Part shown: positions 1 through 8,214 of the stretch, one piece after another
Layout of the letters: each line of letters begins with the position of its first letter
Numbering within the stretch: the first letter of the stretch is position 1
Origin: Hoylesella pleuritidis JCM 14110
GTDB lineage: Bacteria; Bacteroidota; Bacteroidia; Bacteroidales; Bacteroidaceae
Reading direction: 5' to 3'
Assembly: GCF_000613725.1 (NCBI RefSeq)
Contig: NZ_BAJN01000006.1
Location: 84,877-148,876, forward strand
DNA: 64,000 nucleotides
Made by a program: the position numbers and the translations under genes
The notes under the pieces: generated by a model
Databases searched by the model: none
What the model was told of the DNA's origin: nothing
What the model saw: the letters and a program-made list of their open reading frames with translations, nothing else

Positions 1-287
1 AATAGCGGCAGTGCGAAAATCGAGTCTACACCCTGTGTTTCGCAATCTTTAATAACCGATGCTATCGAAGGCTCCGTATATTCCATCAAAGCCACGCGAA
101 CATAGTCGATTCCTTTCAACTCTCCGGCCTTTACTTTGGCCCGAACGATCTCTTCGAGGTTTAAAACAGGCTTGCGCCAACTTTCCATCGGCGATCCGTG
201 AGCAATCACAACGAGTGCGTTCTTGGCTTCTGAGCCATAGACGCCTGCCATCAACAGGGCAAGTGAAAAAAGTAATTTTTTCATCAT
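1..287 (-). CDS. Exported CbiX/CbiK-like chelatase family protein (partial)
   Basis: The N-terminal 95 or so residues of a minus-strand gene that runs off the left edge. The start is MMKKLLFSLALLMAG, an evident signal peptide, followed by a mature part with VVIAHGSP and ALMEYTEPSIASVI. The HGSP histidine motif near the mature N-terminus is typical of sirohydrochlorin cobalto/ferrochelatases, where the His binds metal. Export would place it in the periplasm, which fits handling of tetrapyrrole or haem there rather than cytosolic cobalamin synthesis. That role is inference, since the rest of the protein is missing. A TAnnTTTG promoter lies at 371-378. Confidence 0.7.
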   Translation of the reverse strand, partial: MMKKLLFSLALLMAGVYGSEAKNALVVIAHGSPMESWRKPVLNLEEIVRAKVKAGELKGIDYVRVALMEYTEPSIASVIKDCETQGVDSIFALPL

Positions 288-370
288 TTAATTTGTTTTT
301 AGTTTATTATTCGACCTTTCAGACACGCGCAAAAAGCTGTCTTCAATAGGCAGATCGGTCTTGCGACGTG

Positions 371-378
371 CAAAAATA
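371..378 (-). promoter_or_regulatory. Promoter -7 box for the CbiX-like gene
   Basis: Reads TATTTTTG on the minus strand (TAnnTTTG consensus of the Bacteroidetes primary sigma factor), 84 bp before the start codon. Confidence 0.5.
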
Positions 379-594
379 TTAAGAAGTAGGGAGATGTGCA
401 ATACTCAAAAATAGTGAAATTCACCGTTGTAGAGTGGGAGATAGCCGGTCAGTTACCCAATAATTGTTATTTTTTTAGAAGTAAGGAGAAGGAGAGTAGG
501 TGGCAAGCAGGCAGGAGTAAGGAGGAAAATAGTAGGTAGTAGAGTGGTAAGTAATAATGGGTTGGTGTATTAGGATTTAAGAGCTGTAGTGCGC

Positions 595-714
595 AAAGCC
601 GTTAAATGTGCTGCAACTAACGGTTACTTGCATTGCGATTAACGGTTACTTACACGCTGATTAACGGTGAGTTGCACAGTGTTTAACGGTTACTTGCTGA
701 GCGTTTAACGGTTA
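595..714. repeat. 22-bp tandem palindrome array 1 (partial element)
   Basis: Core decamers start at 595 (degenerate AAAGCCGTTA), 617, 639, 661, 683 and 705, exactly 22 bp apart. The last four are TTAACGGTTA or one base off. Spacers tend to read nTTGCAnnGCG. The array sits in the gap between the TPR regulator gene and the CbiX-like gene and ends 12 bp short of the regulator's stop codon. The flanking 33-bp dyads of the complete elements are absent. Most of the 288-594 stretch is a purine-rich run of degenerate GTAAGGAG words; GGAGGAAAATAGTAGGT at 521-537 recurs at 3002-3018 beside array 2. Confidence 0.9.
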
Positions 715-725
715 ATGAGGTTGCG

Positions 726-2401
726 TCAGGAACCGAGCTGGCGGATCATTGCATCGAAATCCTTGGCACCGCCGACTTTATTGAATAGCTTGTTGAGCAG
801 GCGTACTCGAATGTTTGTCACCGACTGAGACGACGATGCGGTGAGAGCGGCAATCTCGGAAGGAATGAATCTGAGGCGGATCAACAGACAGATATTGCGT
901 TCTTTATGAGAAAGCAGACCGGCAGTATCCAATGCCTGAACGAATGTCGATTGCTGTTCGCTCATCAGATCATATACAGCCTGCCAATGTTCTGTCGTTG
1001 CCGATCTGCCGTGAGCTGCCAAATTATGGAGCTGCAGCACGGCTTCGGCGTTGAGCAATGTGTCTGGCAATGCCCAATTTTCAGGCTTTTGACGGTCTTC
1101 CTGATAGTCGGCGAGCTTCTGTTGCAGACTTCTTATTTCCTCCATCTTGGTTGCAATTAACGCATTATTGGCCTGTCGCTCGTGCCGAAGATGCCGAAGC
1201 AGGTTACGGGTTTGCGTATATTGTTCGAGATCGGCAATGTAACGGGCATTTTGTTGTTCGATGATTTGCCGGTATTTCCGTGTTCTGACACGATACGACA
1301 GATAGATAACGAGCACTGACAATAGCAGAGCGGAAATTGAAATCATCCACACGTGTTCTGTCTTTCGTATCTTCCGGGCCGCTGTGCGTGCATCGAATTC
1401 TGTTTGATAATTGGCAATCTCGGTGGCGTTGACAGCCTGATAATTTTCATATTCGCGGTTGAGCCGATGGCTTAAAGACAGTTCTCGACGGGCATCTCCT
1501 GCCTGTTTTGCGTATACAATCAGTTTCTTGTAAGACGCGATGCGTGTTTCCGGGTCGCGAGCTTCTACCGACATATAGTAATAATCACACGCTTTCTCTT
1601 TGTTGCCGAGCTGCTCATAAAGGTCGCCTGCACTCTTGGCCGTCTCGTAAAGATGGCTGGTAGTCATCGCGCTGTCTATGTAATTGCGGGCCAATTGGTA
1701 GTTTTTCTGTTTGAAATAGAAGTTGCCGAGCTGAGCCATCACCTCTTCCCGCACCGCAGAACTTGTGGAAAGGGGCTTACAAAGACGGATGTAGTGGATG
1801 AAACTGTCGGCTTTGCCCAATCGTTCATACAGTGAGGCGATTCTTGAAAGGCATTGTGCGCGGGCATCGACCGTGATTCGTGGGTCGTCGATAGACAGTG
1901 AACGCTTGAAATGTTTCAATGCGATTTCCTTGCAATTGGCCGCTGCATTCGTCTGTCCGAGCATTGTTTGGATGGAGAATTGCAGGTAGTTATCGGGCAA
2001 GTTGCGCGCCATCAATTCGGCATCTTTAAGATATTGCACTGCCCGAAGATATTTTCGGGTGTTGTAAAAGGAAATACCGTGTTGGAGATATGCCCGCACT
2101 AACTTATCCATTTGCTTGCTCTGGCGATAGAATCGCTCGCTGGCGGCAATCATCGAATCGCTTTTCGTATAGAGGCCCACATTGTGCAAAGCCTCGATAT
2201 AAAGCAGATTGTAGAGTGCCGAGTCATCGGCCGTAGCTAATCCGCCCGTTGGAATGCTGTCGAGAATCTCAAAAACGGTATACGGGTCGGTGTCGACAAT
2301 TTGCCAGGCCGCCGTTAACCGATTGTCTGTCGCTGCTGTTTGCCGCAGCCGACAGACAAAATGGTGAGGGATATAAGGACGTTTCGGATGCTGAATTTCA
2401 T
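726..2401 (-). CDS. TPR membrane-anchored regulator with C-terminal HTH, frameshifted
   Basis: A probable cell-envelope sensor/regulator. The long frame (726-2189 plus open upstream sequence) encodes TPR repeats (about residues 50-290 of the rebuilt protein), one membrane helix (ISISALLLSVLVIYLSY), a coiled coil, and a C-terminal helix-turn-helix (HKERNICLLIRL ... SSSQSVTNIRVRL). The true N-terminus is a lipoprotein signal in another frame: ATG at 2401, MKFSIRNVLISLTILSVGC, which stops at 2315. The long frame is open and protein-like back through WQIVDTDPYTVFEILDSIP. One missing base near 2320-2345 would join them; 726-2401 is one base short of a multiple of three. The ATG lies 2 bp after the stop of the TonB-domain gene, so they form an operon. 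This domain order is common in Bacteroidales; the signal sensed is unknown. Confidence 0.8.
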
Positions 2402-2403
2402 CT

Positions 2404-2832
2404 TTATCCCAGGCTGAAAGTTACGGGAAGATTGAATTTCACACGTACAGGCTTACCCTTTAAGCGGCCGGGCATCCATCTGGGCATCGATTTTACCACT
2501 CTAATTGCTTCGGCGTCAAGCAGTGGATGCACCTTGCTCATTACGCGAACGTTGCTGATTGAACCGTCTTTCTCAACGATAAACTGTACCAAACAACGGC
2601 CTTGTATCTTCTTCTTAACGGCTTCAGGCGGATACTTTGTGGTCTTAGAAAGAAACGCCATCATCTCTTTCTGGCCGCCGGGAAACATCGGCATCTCTTC
2701 AACCATTTCATAAACTTTGTGCGACTTTTGGTTTGTCGCATTAGCGTTGACAGCCGTCGAGGCCGAAATTGTCATTGGGCACAGCATCAGAAGCAGTGCC
2801 ACGAGTGCTTGAATCATTGTCATTCTTTTCAT
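2404..2832 (-). CDS. Periplasmic TonB C-terminal domain protein
   Basis: 142 residues with a signal peptide (MKRMTMIQALVALLLMLCPMTISAS) and a TonB C-terminal domain from about residue 45: the MFPGGQKEMMAFL entry, YPPEAVKKKIQGRCLVQFIVEKDGSI, and the closing VKFNLPVTFSLG. It has no proline-rich spacer and its membrane segment looks cleavable, so it is not a classical energy-transducing TonB and may be soluble or signalling. It is the promoter-proximal gene of a two-gene operon with the TPR regulator (2-bp gap), which suggests they act in one pathway. Confidence 0.85.
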   Translation of the reverse strand: MKRMTMIQALVALLLMLCPMTISASTAVNANATNQKSHKVYEMVEEMPMFPGGQKEMMAFLSKTTKYPPEAVKKKIQGRCLVQFIVEKDGSISNVRVMSKVHPLLDAEAIRVVKSMPRWMPGRLKGKPVRVKFNLPVTFSLG

Positions 2833-2877
2833 AATCGTTGTCTTTTAAAAATGAGATATTAGGTTGTCCGGACGCTG

Positions 2878-2885
2878 CAAAAGTA
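2878..2885 (-). promoter_or_regulatory. Promoter -7 box of the TonB-domain/TPR operon
   Basis: TACTTTTG on the minus strand, 46 bp before the start codon at 2832. Confidence 0.55.
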
Positions 2886-3030
2886 CGAAACAAACAGGCA
2901 GCAAGCAAGTTTTTCATTACACAAAATTACACATCGCCTTACAAAAACGGCCAATTGGTTTGCAATTAACAGTTAAATGGTAGTAAGGAGTAGGGAAATG
3001 AGGAGGAAAATAATAGGTCGTAGCCTGTGA

Positions 3031-3151
3031 TTAACGGTTAAACACGATGTATTTAACCGTCAGTTGTGTTGCGATTAACTGTTACTTACGATGTAATTAA
3101 CGGTTAAACGGCGTGTGATTAACTATTAGTTGCAAGCTGTTTTGTAATATA
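3031..3151. repeat. 22-bp tandem palindrome array 2 with remnant dyad arm
   Basis: Cores start at 3031, 3053, 3075, 3097 and 3119, exactly 22 bp apart: TTAACGGTTA, TTAACCGTCA, TTAACTGTTA, TTAACGGTTA, TTAACTATTA. An isolated core, TTAACAGTTA, lies at 2966. At 3141, one 22-bp step after the last core, TTTGTAATATA resembles the first arm of the right-hand dyad of complete elements, after which the sequence changes into the 38-bp hairpin. So this looks like a five-core element whose right end was replaced. It lies between the GHL10-type gene and the TonB-domain gene. Confidence 0.88.
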
Positions 3152-3240
3152 TTAGATGAAGAATGGAAGATAAAGGATGAAAGTTTGTTTGCCGGTTCAA
3201 GTAAACTTTCATCCTTTATCTTCCATTCTTCATCTAATAT
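3149..3240. terminator. Perfect 38-bp-arm hairpin at the end of the glycoside hydrolase gene
   Basis: Arms 3149-3186 and 3203-3240 are perfectly complementary over 38 bp around a 16-bp loop. The right arm overlaps the first base of the stop codon (TAA, 3240-3242 on the minus strand). It would fold in the transcript as a very stable 3' structure. It lacks a clean U-run directly after the stem, so it may protect the 3' end or block transcription rather than act as a textbook intrinsic terminator. Confidence 0.75.
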
Positions 3241-4910
3241 TATTTCCGAATCAATACATATCCCAACTTGTGTGATACGCCTCGGGCATTGAGCGAACGA
3301 ATGATGTATATGCCGGAAGGGATGTGTCGTATATCAACTTGCATATTTCGGTACGGTCGAGTAGCGATAATGGTGCCTTGAAACGTCTCGATGGCAATGA
3401 GATCGGCATCTAAGATCTTGCTCTTTTGCGGTAGATAGATCATCTTTCCATCGCATTGCAGCAATTCGACAGCAGTCGATTCCGTTTGCGGTCGCTCCAT
3501 TTGCGCGGGCGAACTCTCGTTACCGTATCTGTCAACAGCTGTCACGGCATAATATCTTCGGCCCTTGACAGAAGGCAATTCGATATCAGTAGCCTGTACA
3601 CGTGTAGTTATCAAATTACGTGCATCATCGATATCGACAGGATATTCGCGACTGCTGTACACATTATATAATAGGTATGACCCGTTGCTTCGATCCCGAG
3701 CGCCCTGCCACGAAAGACGACTGGAGATACCGTTATCCTGTGATGAGATACCGATGGAAGTAGGAGGCAGCGGCGGGATGTCGTGAATCCACGTCATTGC
3801 AGGAATGAGTGCAGGGCTGCGATCGAACTCATCAGCCGTGAAATCATATATTCCTTTTACGTTATCGGTGAAGAACTGTGAGCGGAAATGTGCAAATCCA
3901 AGATGCCATCGACGCAGAAGTTCCATCTCGCGGGTAATCGTTTCCAAGGGCCAATCGGCCTGATCGGGCGACAGGAAATAAGTACCGAGTCCGGGAGCGA
4001 CGATTCGTCCATTGCTCTGTTCGGCCCAATCGATGGCAAAAGGATAGAATTGATTACCCTGAAAATACATCATCGGGAAGAGCTCATCTATTATCCCGGC
4101 TCGTAACCAGCCCTGAGCATCTTGACAAACCTTAGTATATGCATTCCAACCGTGGCTTCGGAAGCGACTCAGATCATCATATTTCCCCACGGGCGAAGCA
4201 CTCAATTTCACCCACGGTTTGCGCGATTTGATCCGCGTATAGATTGCTCGCACAATGCCGGTGATATGCTTTCGAGCCTCATTGCGCGTTATTCGGATGG
4301 GCCAAGTCTCCGGATAGCGGATGTAATCGAGGTGAATGCCATCTATATCATAGTTGCTTGTAATCTCATCGCATATATTGGCAAGCCACGAAGACGTCCG
4401 CTCATCTTCTGGATTCATATATCCGTCGGGCCCGATGCGGCGTATCAGTCCTGGAAGTCGTTGTCGAAGATGGCGGCATCCCAATGCATCCCACTTGCCG
4501 ACAGGCATCGTTACTACCCACGCCTGTATCTCCATACCACGCTTGTGGCACTCGTCGACAGCAAATTTCAGTGCATCGTAGCCCGGCGATTGTCCCGTAA
4601 CACCCGACAGACAACCGTCCCATGGCTCGTATTGGGATGGATAAATCATCGTGCCTCGTATGCGTGTCTGCATCAAAACGGTGTTGATACCGGCCTGTTT
4701 CAACTTATCGAGAATGTCGCAAAGCGCCTGTTGCTGCTTGGCAACCGACTGTTCGCTGTGCGCATAGCCGTGAGGCCAGTCTAAACCGCCTATTGTCGTG
4801 AGCCAAACGGCACGCACTTCGTATTTCGGAGAAGCTGTAAACACATCGGCCTTTATGCTGATCGGCAATGCAAACAGCACGGAAAGGAGCAGAAAGAAAA
4901 GACTTTTCAT
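3240..4910 (-). CDS. Secreted GHL10-type (family 10-like) glycoside hydrolase
   Basis: 556 residues. A signal peptide (FFLLLSVLFALPISIKA) is followed by a TIM-barrel domain of the YngK/GHL10 family: VRAVWLTTIGGLDWPHG near the N-terminus, GINTVLMQTRIRGTMIYPS, and DIDGIHLDYIRYP around residue 195. These are the family's typical barrel strands. A fibronectin-like segment (PPLPPTSIG ... YAVTAVDRYGNES, about 375-465) follows. The C-terminal 60 residues (IPSGIYIIRSLNARGVSHKLGYVLIRK) look like a type IX secretion sorting domain, which would take it to the cell surface. Substrate is not evident; relatives act on peptidoglycan or bacterial glycans. Confidence 0.85.
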   Translation of the reverse strand: MKSLFFLLLSVLFALPISIKADVFTASPKYEVRAVWLTTIGGLDWPHGYAHSEQSVAKQQQALCDILDKLKQAGINTVLMQTRIRGTMIYPSQYEPWDGCLSGVTGQSPGYDALKFAVDECHKRGMEIQAWVVTMPVGKWDALGCRHLRQRLPGLIRRIGPDGYMNPEDERTSSWLANICDEITSNYDIDGIHLDYIRYPETWPIRITRNEARKHITGIVRAIYTRIKSRKPWVKLSASPVGKYDDLSRFRSHGWNAYTKVCQDAQGWLRAGIIDELFPMMYFQGNQFYPFAIDWAEQSNGRIVAPGLGTYFLSPDQADWPLETITREMELLRRWHLGFAHFRSQFFTDNVKGIYDFTADEFDRSPALIPAMTWIHDIPPLPPTSIGISSQDNGISSRLSWQGARDRSNGSYLLYNVYSSREYPVDIDDARNLITTRVQATDIELPSVKGRRYYAVTAVDRYGNESSPAQMERPQTESTAVELLQCDGKMIYLPQKSKILDADLIAIETFQGTIIATRPYRNMQVDIRHIPSGIYIIRSLNARGVSHKLGYVLIRK

Positions 4911-4978
4911 CTTGTCAGAAATCTTGTAACCGTTTGATTTAAATATGTTTTAACTTGCGAATTGACTGCAAAGTTATG

Positions 4979-4986
4979 GATTTTTT
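4979..4986 (-). promoter_or_regulatory. Promoter -7 box for the GHL10-type gene
   Basis: TAACTTTG on the minus strand. It is back-to-back with the cstA box at 5009-5016, so the divergent genes share about 25 bp of core promoter space. Confidence 0.55.
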
Positions 4987-5008
4987 CGCGTTATTCAAAT
5001 TATTTGTT

Positions 5009-5016
5009 TACTTTTG
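5009..5016 (+). promoter_or_regulatory. Promoter -7 box for cstA
   Basis: TACTTTTG, 29 bp before the ATG at 5046. It lies downstream of the earlier in-frame ATG at 4962, which rules that start out. Confidence 0.6.
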
Positions 5017-5045
5017 CAACGACTATTTACACAATTCATCGGGCT

Positions 5046-6563
5046 ATGATTTCATTCACTTTGTCGCTTTTGGCACTGATTATGGGCTACCTGATTTACG
5101 GTAAATGCGTCGAGCACGTGTTCAAACCGGATGATCGACCGACACCTGCCGTAGCACAAGCAGACGGTGTTGACTATATTGCTCTGCCCACTTGGAAAGT
5201 CTTTATGATTCAATTCCTCAACATTGCAGGTACTGGTCCCATCTTCGGAGCTATTATGGGAGCCTGGTACGGGCCTGCTTCCTACTTGTGGATTGTGTTT
5301 GGTTGTATTTTTGCAGGGGCTGTTCACGATTATTTCAGCGGTATGTTATCCGTCCGTCATAAAGGAGCGGGCTTGCCAGAGTTGGTTGGAATCTATCTCG
5401 GTCAAGGTACCCGACGCGTGATGTTGGTCTTTTCCGTGGTGCTGTTGCTGATGGTCGGCGTGGTATTCGTGTATAGTCCGGCCATCATTTTGGGAGATAT
5501 TTGGGGCTCGAAGATGACGTGGATCATCGCCATTTTCATCTATTATATCGTCGCTACGATGATGCCGATCGATAGAATCATTGGTAAAATCTATCCACTT
5601 TTTGCCTTTTCGCTGCTGTTTATGGCGCTGGCGCTGTTGGTAGGACTGTTTATTAAGATGCCCGAATTGCCCGAATGGTGGACTCATCTCAGTCAGAGTA
5701 ATCTGAATGAGAATCCTGCTTGGTTGGGCGAAAGCAATTTTATGGAAGTTAATCCGTTATTCCCTTGCCTGTTTATAACTATTGCTTGCGGGGCGATCAG
5801 CGGTTTCCACGCTACCCAGAGTCCGTTAATGGCACGTTGCTTAACGGCCGAAAGACACGGGCGTCCTATCTTTTACGGTGCTATGATTACCGAAGGCATT
5901 GTGGCATTGGTATGGGCTTCGGTCTCAATGTACTTCTTTTATTACGGCGGTTGGCGCGAAGTCGTGGCACCGGAAACGGCTAATCAGTTTATCGCACAAG
6001 CCAAAGGCGGACACAGTTTGATTGAGTTTTTCAGTGCTCCGACCGTTGTCAAAATGGTATGCGAGGGTTGGTTGGGTGTCTTCGGGGGGATTTTGGCTTT
6101 ATTAGGAGTGGTTGCAGCACCTATCACGAGCGGCGATACCGCCTTTCGCAGTGCCCGACTCATCATTGCAGAATTCATTCATCTCGATCAGAAAGCTATC
6201 TCCAAGCGTCTCTATATCTGCCTGCCGATATTCTTAGCAGCCATCGGTCTGCTTGTGTGGCAGATGGAAAACCCTAACGGTTTCAATATTATCTGGCAGT
6301 ATTTCGGCTGGGCCAACCAAACGTTAGCAGTCTTTACACTGTGGACTATCACTGTATATCTTGTGCAAAAGCATAAACCTTTCTATCTCACTCTTATCCC
6401 GGCGCTCTTTATGACCGTTGTTTGCGCTACGTTCCTGATGGTTTCTCCGCAGGCGTTCGGATTGAGTCGGTCAGTCTCTTACATCGGAAGCGCAGTAGTA
6501 TTAGTGATGGCTTCAGTATGGTTCTTTGCTTGGTATCAACGACAAATCAATCAAAACAAATAA
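5046..6563 (+). CDS. cstA: CstA-family peptide/carbon starvation transporter
   Basis: 505 residues, an integral inner-membrane protein with some 13 hydrophobic segments. Diagnostic stretches are MGYLIYGKCVEHVF at the N-terminus, QFLNIAGTGPIFGAIMGAWYGP, FAGAVHDYFSGMLSVRHKG, and GFHATQSPLMARCL. CstA proteins import peptides or pyruvate, usually on carbon limitation. The start at 5046 is chosen because the promoter box at 5009-5016 lies upstream of it and MISFTLSLLALIMGYLIYG matches the family N-terminus. The stop is 4 bp before the next gene, so they are co-transcribed. Confidence 0.9.
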   Translation: MISFTLSLLALIMGYLIYGKCVEHVFKPDDRPTPAVAQADGVDYIALPTWKVFMIQFLNIAGTGPIFGAIMGAWYGPASYLWIVFGCIFAGAVHDYFSGMLSVRHKGAGLPELVGIYLGQGTRRVMLVFSVVLLLMVGVVFVYSPAIILGDIWGSKMTWIIAIFIYYIVATMMPIDRIIGKIYPLFAFSLLFMALALLVGLFIKMPELPEWWTHLSQSNLNENPAWLGESNFMEVNPLFPCLFITIACGAISGFHATQSPLMARCLTAERHGRPIFYGAMITEGIVALVWASVSMYFFYYGGWREVVAPETANQFIAQAKGGHSLIEFFSAPTVVKMVCEGWLGVFGGILALLGVVAAPITSGDTAFRSARLIIAEFIHLDQKAISKRLYICLPIFLAAIGLLVWQMENPNGFNIIWQYFGWANQTLAVFTLWTITVYLVQKHKPFYLTLIPALFMTVVCATFLMVSPQAFGLSRSVSYIGSAVVLVMASVWFFAWYQRQINQNK

Positions 6564-6567
6564 TGAT

Positions 6568-7056
6568 ATGAAAAAGAAGATTGTATTAATAATGGCAACT
6601 CTGTTGCTCACTCTTACTGCCCACGCGCAGTTCGAGGCTGAAAAGATGTATGTAGGAGGCTCATTAACGGGGCTCAATCTCAATTACAACGGGAAAGATA
6701 AGCTCAATCTCGGTGTACAAGCACAAGTCGGTTATTTCCTCGAAGATAACTGGATGGTGCTGGCTCAGGCTTCTTTCCAACACTATGGCAACGATTCTGC
6801 ACCCGATAATGTGTCTATCGGCGTAGGCGGTCGTTATTACGTCGTGCAGAACGGACTATATTTGGGCGCCAATTGTAAACTCGTTCACGCTTATCATAAC
6901 TATAATGACCTGATGCCCGGAGTAGAACTTGGATACGCGTTCTTTATCAGTCGGACTGCAACTATTGAACCGGCGATTTATTACGATCAATCATTCAAAA
7001 GTCATAAAGACTATTCTACGGTCGGATTTAAGATCGGAATAAGTCTGTATCTCTAA
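6568..7056 (+). CDS. Small outer-membrane beta-barrel protein
   Basis: 162 residues. A signal peptide (MKKKIVLIMATLLLTLTAHAQ) is followed by alternating amphipathic strands: MYVGGSLTGLNLNYN, LNLGVQAQVGYFLEDNWMVLAQASFQHYG, GGRYYVVQNGLYLGANCKLVHAY, and ending VGFKIGISLYL with a C-terminal aromatic-rich strand. It looks like an eight-stranded OmpA/OmpW-like barrel. It follows cstA by 4 bp and is probably co-expressed, perhaps as an outer-membrane path for the same substrates (inference). Confidence 0.75.
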   Translation: MKKKIVLIMATLLLTLTAHAQFEAEKMYVGGSLTGLNLNYNGKDKLNLGVQAQVGYFLEDNWMVLAQASFQHYGNDSAPDNVSIGVGGRYYVVQNGLYLGANCKLVHAYHNYNDLMPGVELGYAFFISRTATIEPAIYYDQSFKSHKDYSTVGFKIGISLYL

Positions 7057-7155
7057 TCAATTGCACTGACAATTCACTCAATTCGGGATTTATCGGACTG
7101 CTGGAGACAGAATGAAAATATGTCGATCAGCGTCTGATAAATTCCTATTTTTTTG

Positions 7156-7163
7156 TAACTTTG
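7156..7163 (+). promoter_or_regulatory. Promoter -7 box for recR (leaderless transcript likely)
   Basis: TAACTTTG with only 7 nt between the box and the ATG at 7171, so transcription should begin at or next to the start codon. Confidence 0.6.
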
Positions 7164-7170
7164 CCGTGAA

Positions 7171-7785
7171 ATGGAACAGCAATATCCCTCGAAGTTATTG
7201 GAAAAAGCGGTTACGGAGTTTGCAAGTCTGCCAGGAATCGGACGCAAAACGGCGTTGCGTTTGGTGTTGCATCTACTCAGACAACCAACCGACGACGTAC
7301 AAGCGTTTGCCAAAGCGGTGTCGACGGTGAAACAAGACATCAAATATTGTCGTGTATGTCACAACATCAGTGATACCGAAGTGTGCCCGATCTGTTCAAG
7401 TTTACATCGCGATACGTCGCTGATTTGCGTCGTTGAGAATATCCAAGACGTGATGGCCATCGAGAATACACAGCAATACAACGGTCTGTATCACGTCTTG
7501 GGCGGTGTCATTTCACCGATGGACGGTGTGGGACCGACCGACATCGAGATCGATTCTTTAATCGAAAGGGTGCGCAGCGGAGGCATAAGCGAAGTAATTC
7601 TGGCGCTGAGTTCGACGATGGAAGGCGATACAACCAACTTTTATATATCGCGGAAACTGACCGAATTCGATGTGAAGCAGAGTGTGATTGCACGCGGAAT
7701 ATCCGTGGGCGACGAACTGGAATATACCGACGAGGTAACTTTGGGACGCGCCATTGTGAACAGAACGGCGGTAATGAACAAATAA
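7171..7785 (+). CDS. recR: Recombination mediator RecR
   Basis: 204 residues, normal length. Helix-hairpin-helix near the N-terminus ([20 protein letters not shown]), a four-cysteine zinc finger ([16 protein letters not shown]), then a Toprim domain ([28 protein letters not shown], and [12 protein letters not shown] near the end). RecR works with RecO to load RecA at single-strand gaps. It is the first gene of a cluster with the membrane protein, glycosyltransferase and acetyltransferase genes. Confidence 0.96.
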   Translation: MEQQYPSKLLEKAVTEFASLPGIGRKTALRLVLHLLRQPTDDVQAFAKAVSTVKQDIKYCRVCHNISDTEVCPICSSLHRDTSLICVVENIQDVMAIENTQQYNGLYHVLGGVISPMDGVGPTDIEIDSLIERVRSGGISEVILALSSTMEGDTTNFYISRKLTEFDVKQSVIARGISVGDELEYTDEVTLGRAIVNRTAVMNK

Positions 7786-7794
7786 CGACGATGT

Positions 7795-8214
7795 ATGGAA
7801 CGAATAAGAAAAATCTTAATGACGGAATTTTGCACGGCGCTGGGGCTCTCGTTGCTCGTCGTCGTGCTGTTTGAGACCGATCTTTTACCCGTCGGTCTGC
7901 TGGTAGGTGACAAGTCTTCTGAATTTGTTCCGGCCACAGTGATGGAGCTACTTACCCTCTGTACCATCCCGTTAGCTTTGCGATTGTTCCGCTTCAGGCG
8001 TGTATCTGCACAATTGAAAACCGCTCCCGAGCGTGCATTACTGTGCTGGGGAACGTTTCGGATGCTGCTCATTTGTGTGCCGATGATGGCCAATTGTCTT
8101 CTCTATTATCTCTATATGTCCACCACTTTTGGCTATATGGGGATCATTCTGATGCTTTGTCTTTTCTTCATTTATCCCTCCCGGCAACGTTGTCAGGGTG
8201 AAACTGAACGATGA
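7795..8214 (+). CDS. Four-helix membrane protein of unknown function
   Basis: 139 residues with four hydrophobic segments: FCTALGLSLLVVVLF, VMELLTLCTIPLALRLF, LLICVPMMANCLLYYL and GYMGIILMLCLFFIYP, ending in a short basic tail. No catalytic motif is visible. It lies 9 bp after recR, and its stop overlaps the glycosyltransferase start by 4 bp (ATGA), so translation is probably coupled. A helper role for the glycosyltransferase is a guess. Confidence 0.75.
   Translation: MERIRKILMTEFCTALGLSLLVVVLFETDLLPVGLLVGDKSSEFVPATVMELLTLCTIPLALRLFRFRRVSAQLKTAPERALLCWGTFRMLLICVPMMANCLLYYLYMSTTFGYMGIILMLCLFFIYPSRQRCQGETER

Noticed and set aside
4122..4784. A 220-residue plus-strand open frame
   Set aside because: It lies wholly antisense to the glycoside hydrolase gene, has no promoter, and its composition looks like a frame shadow.
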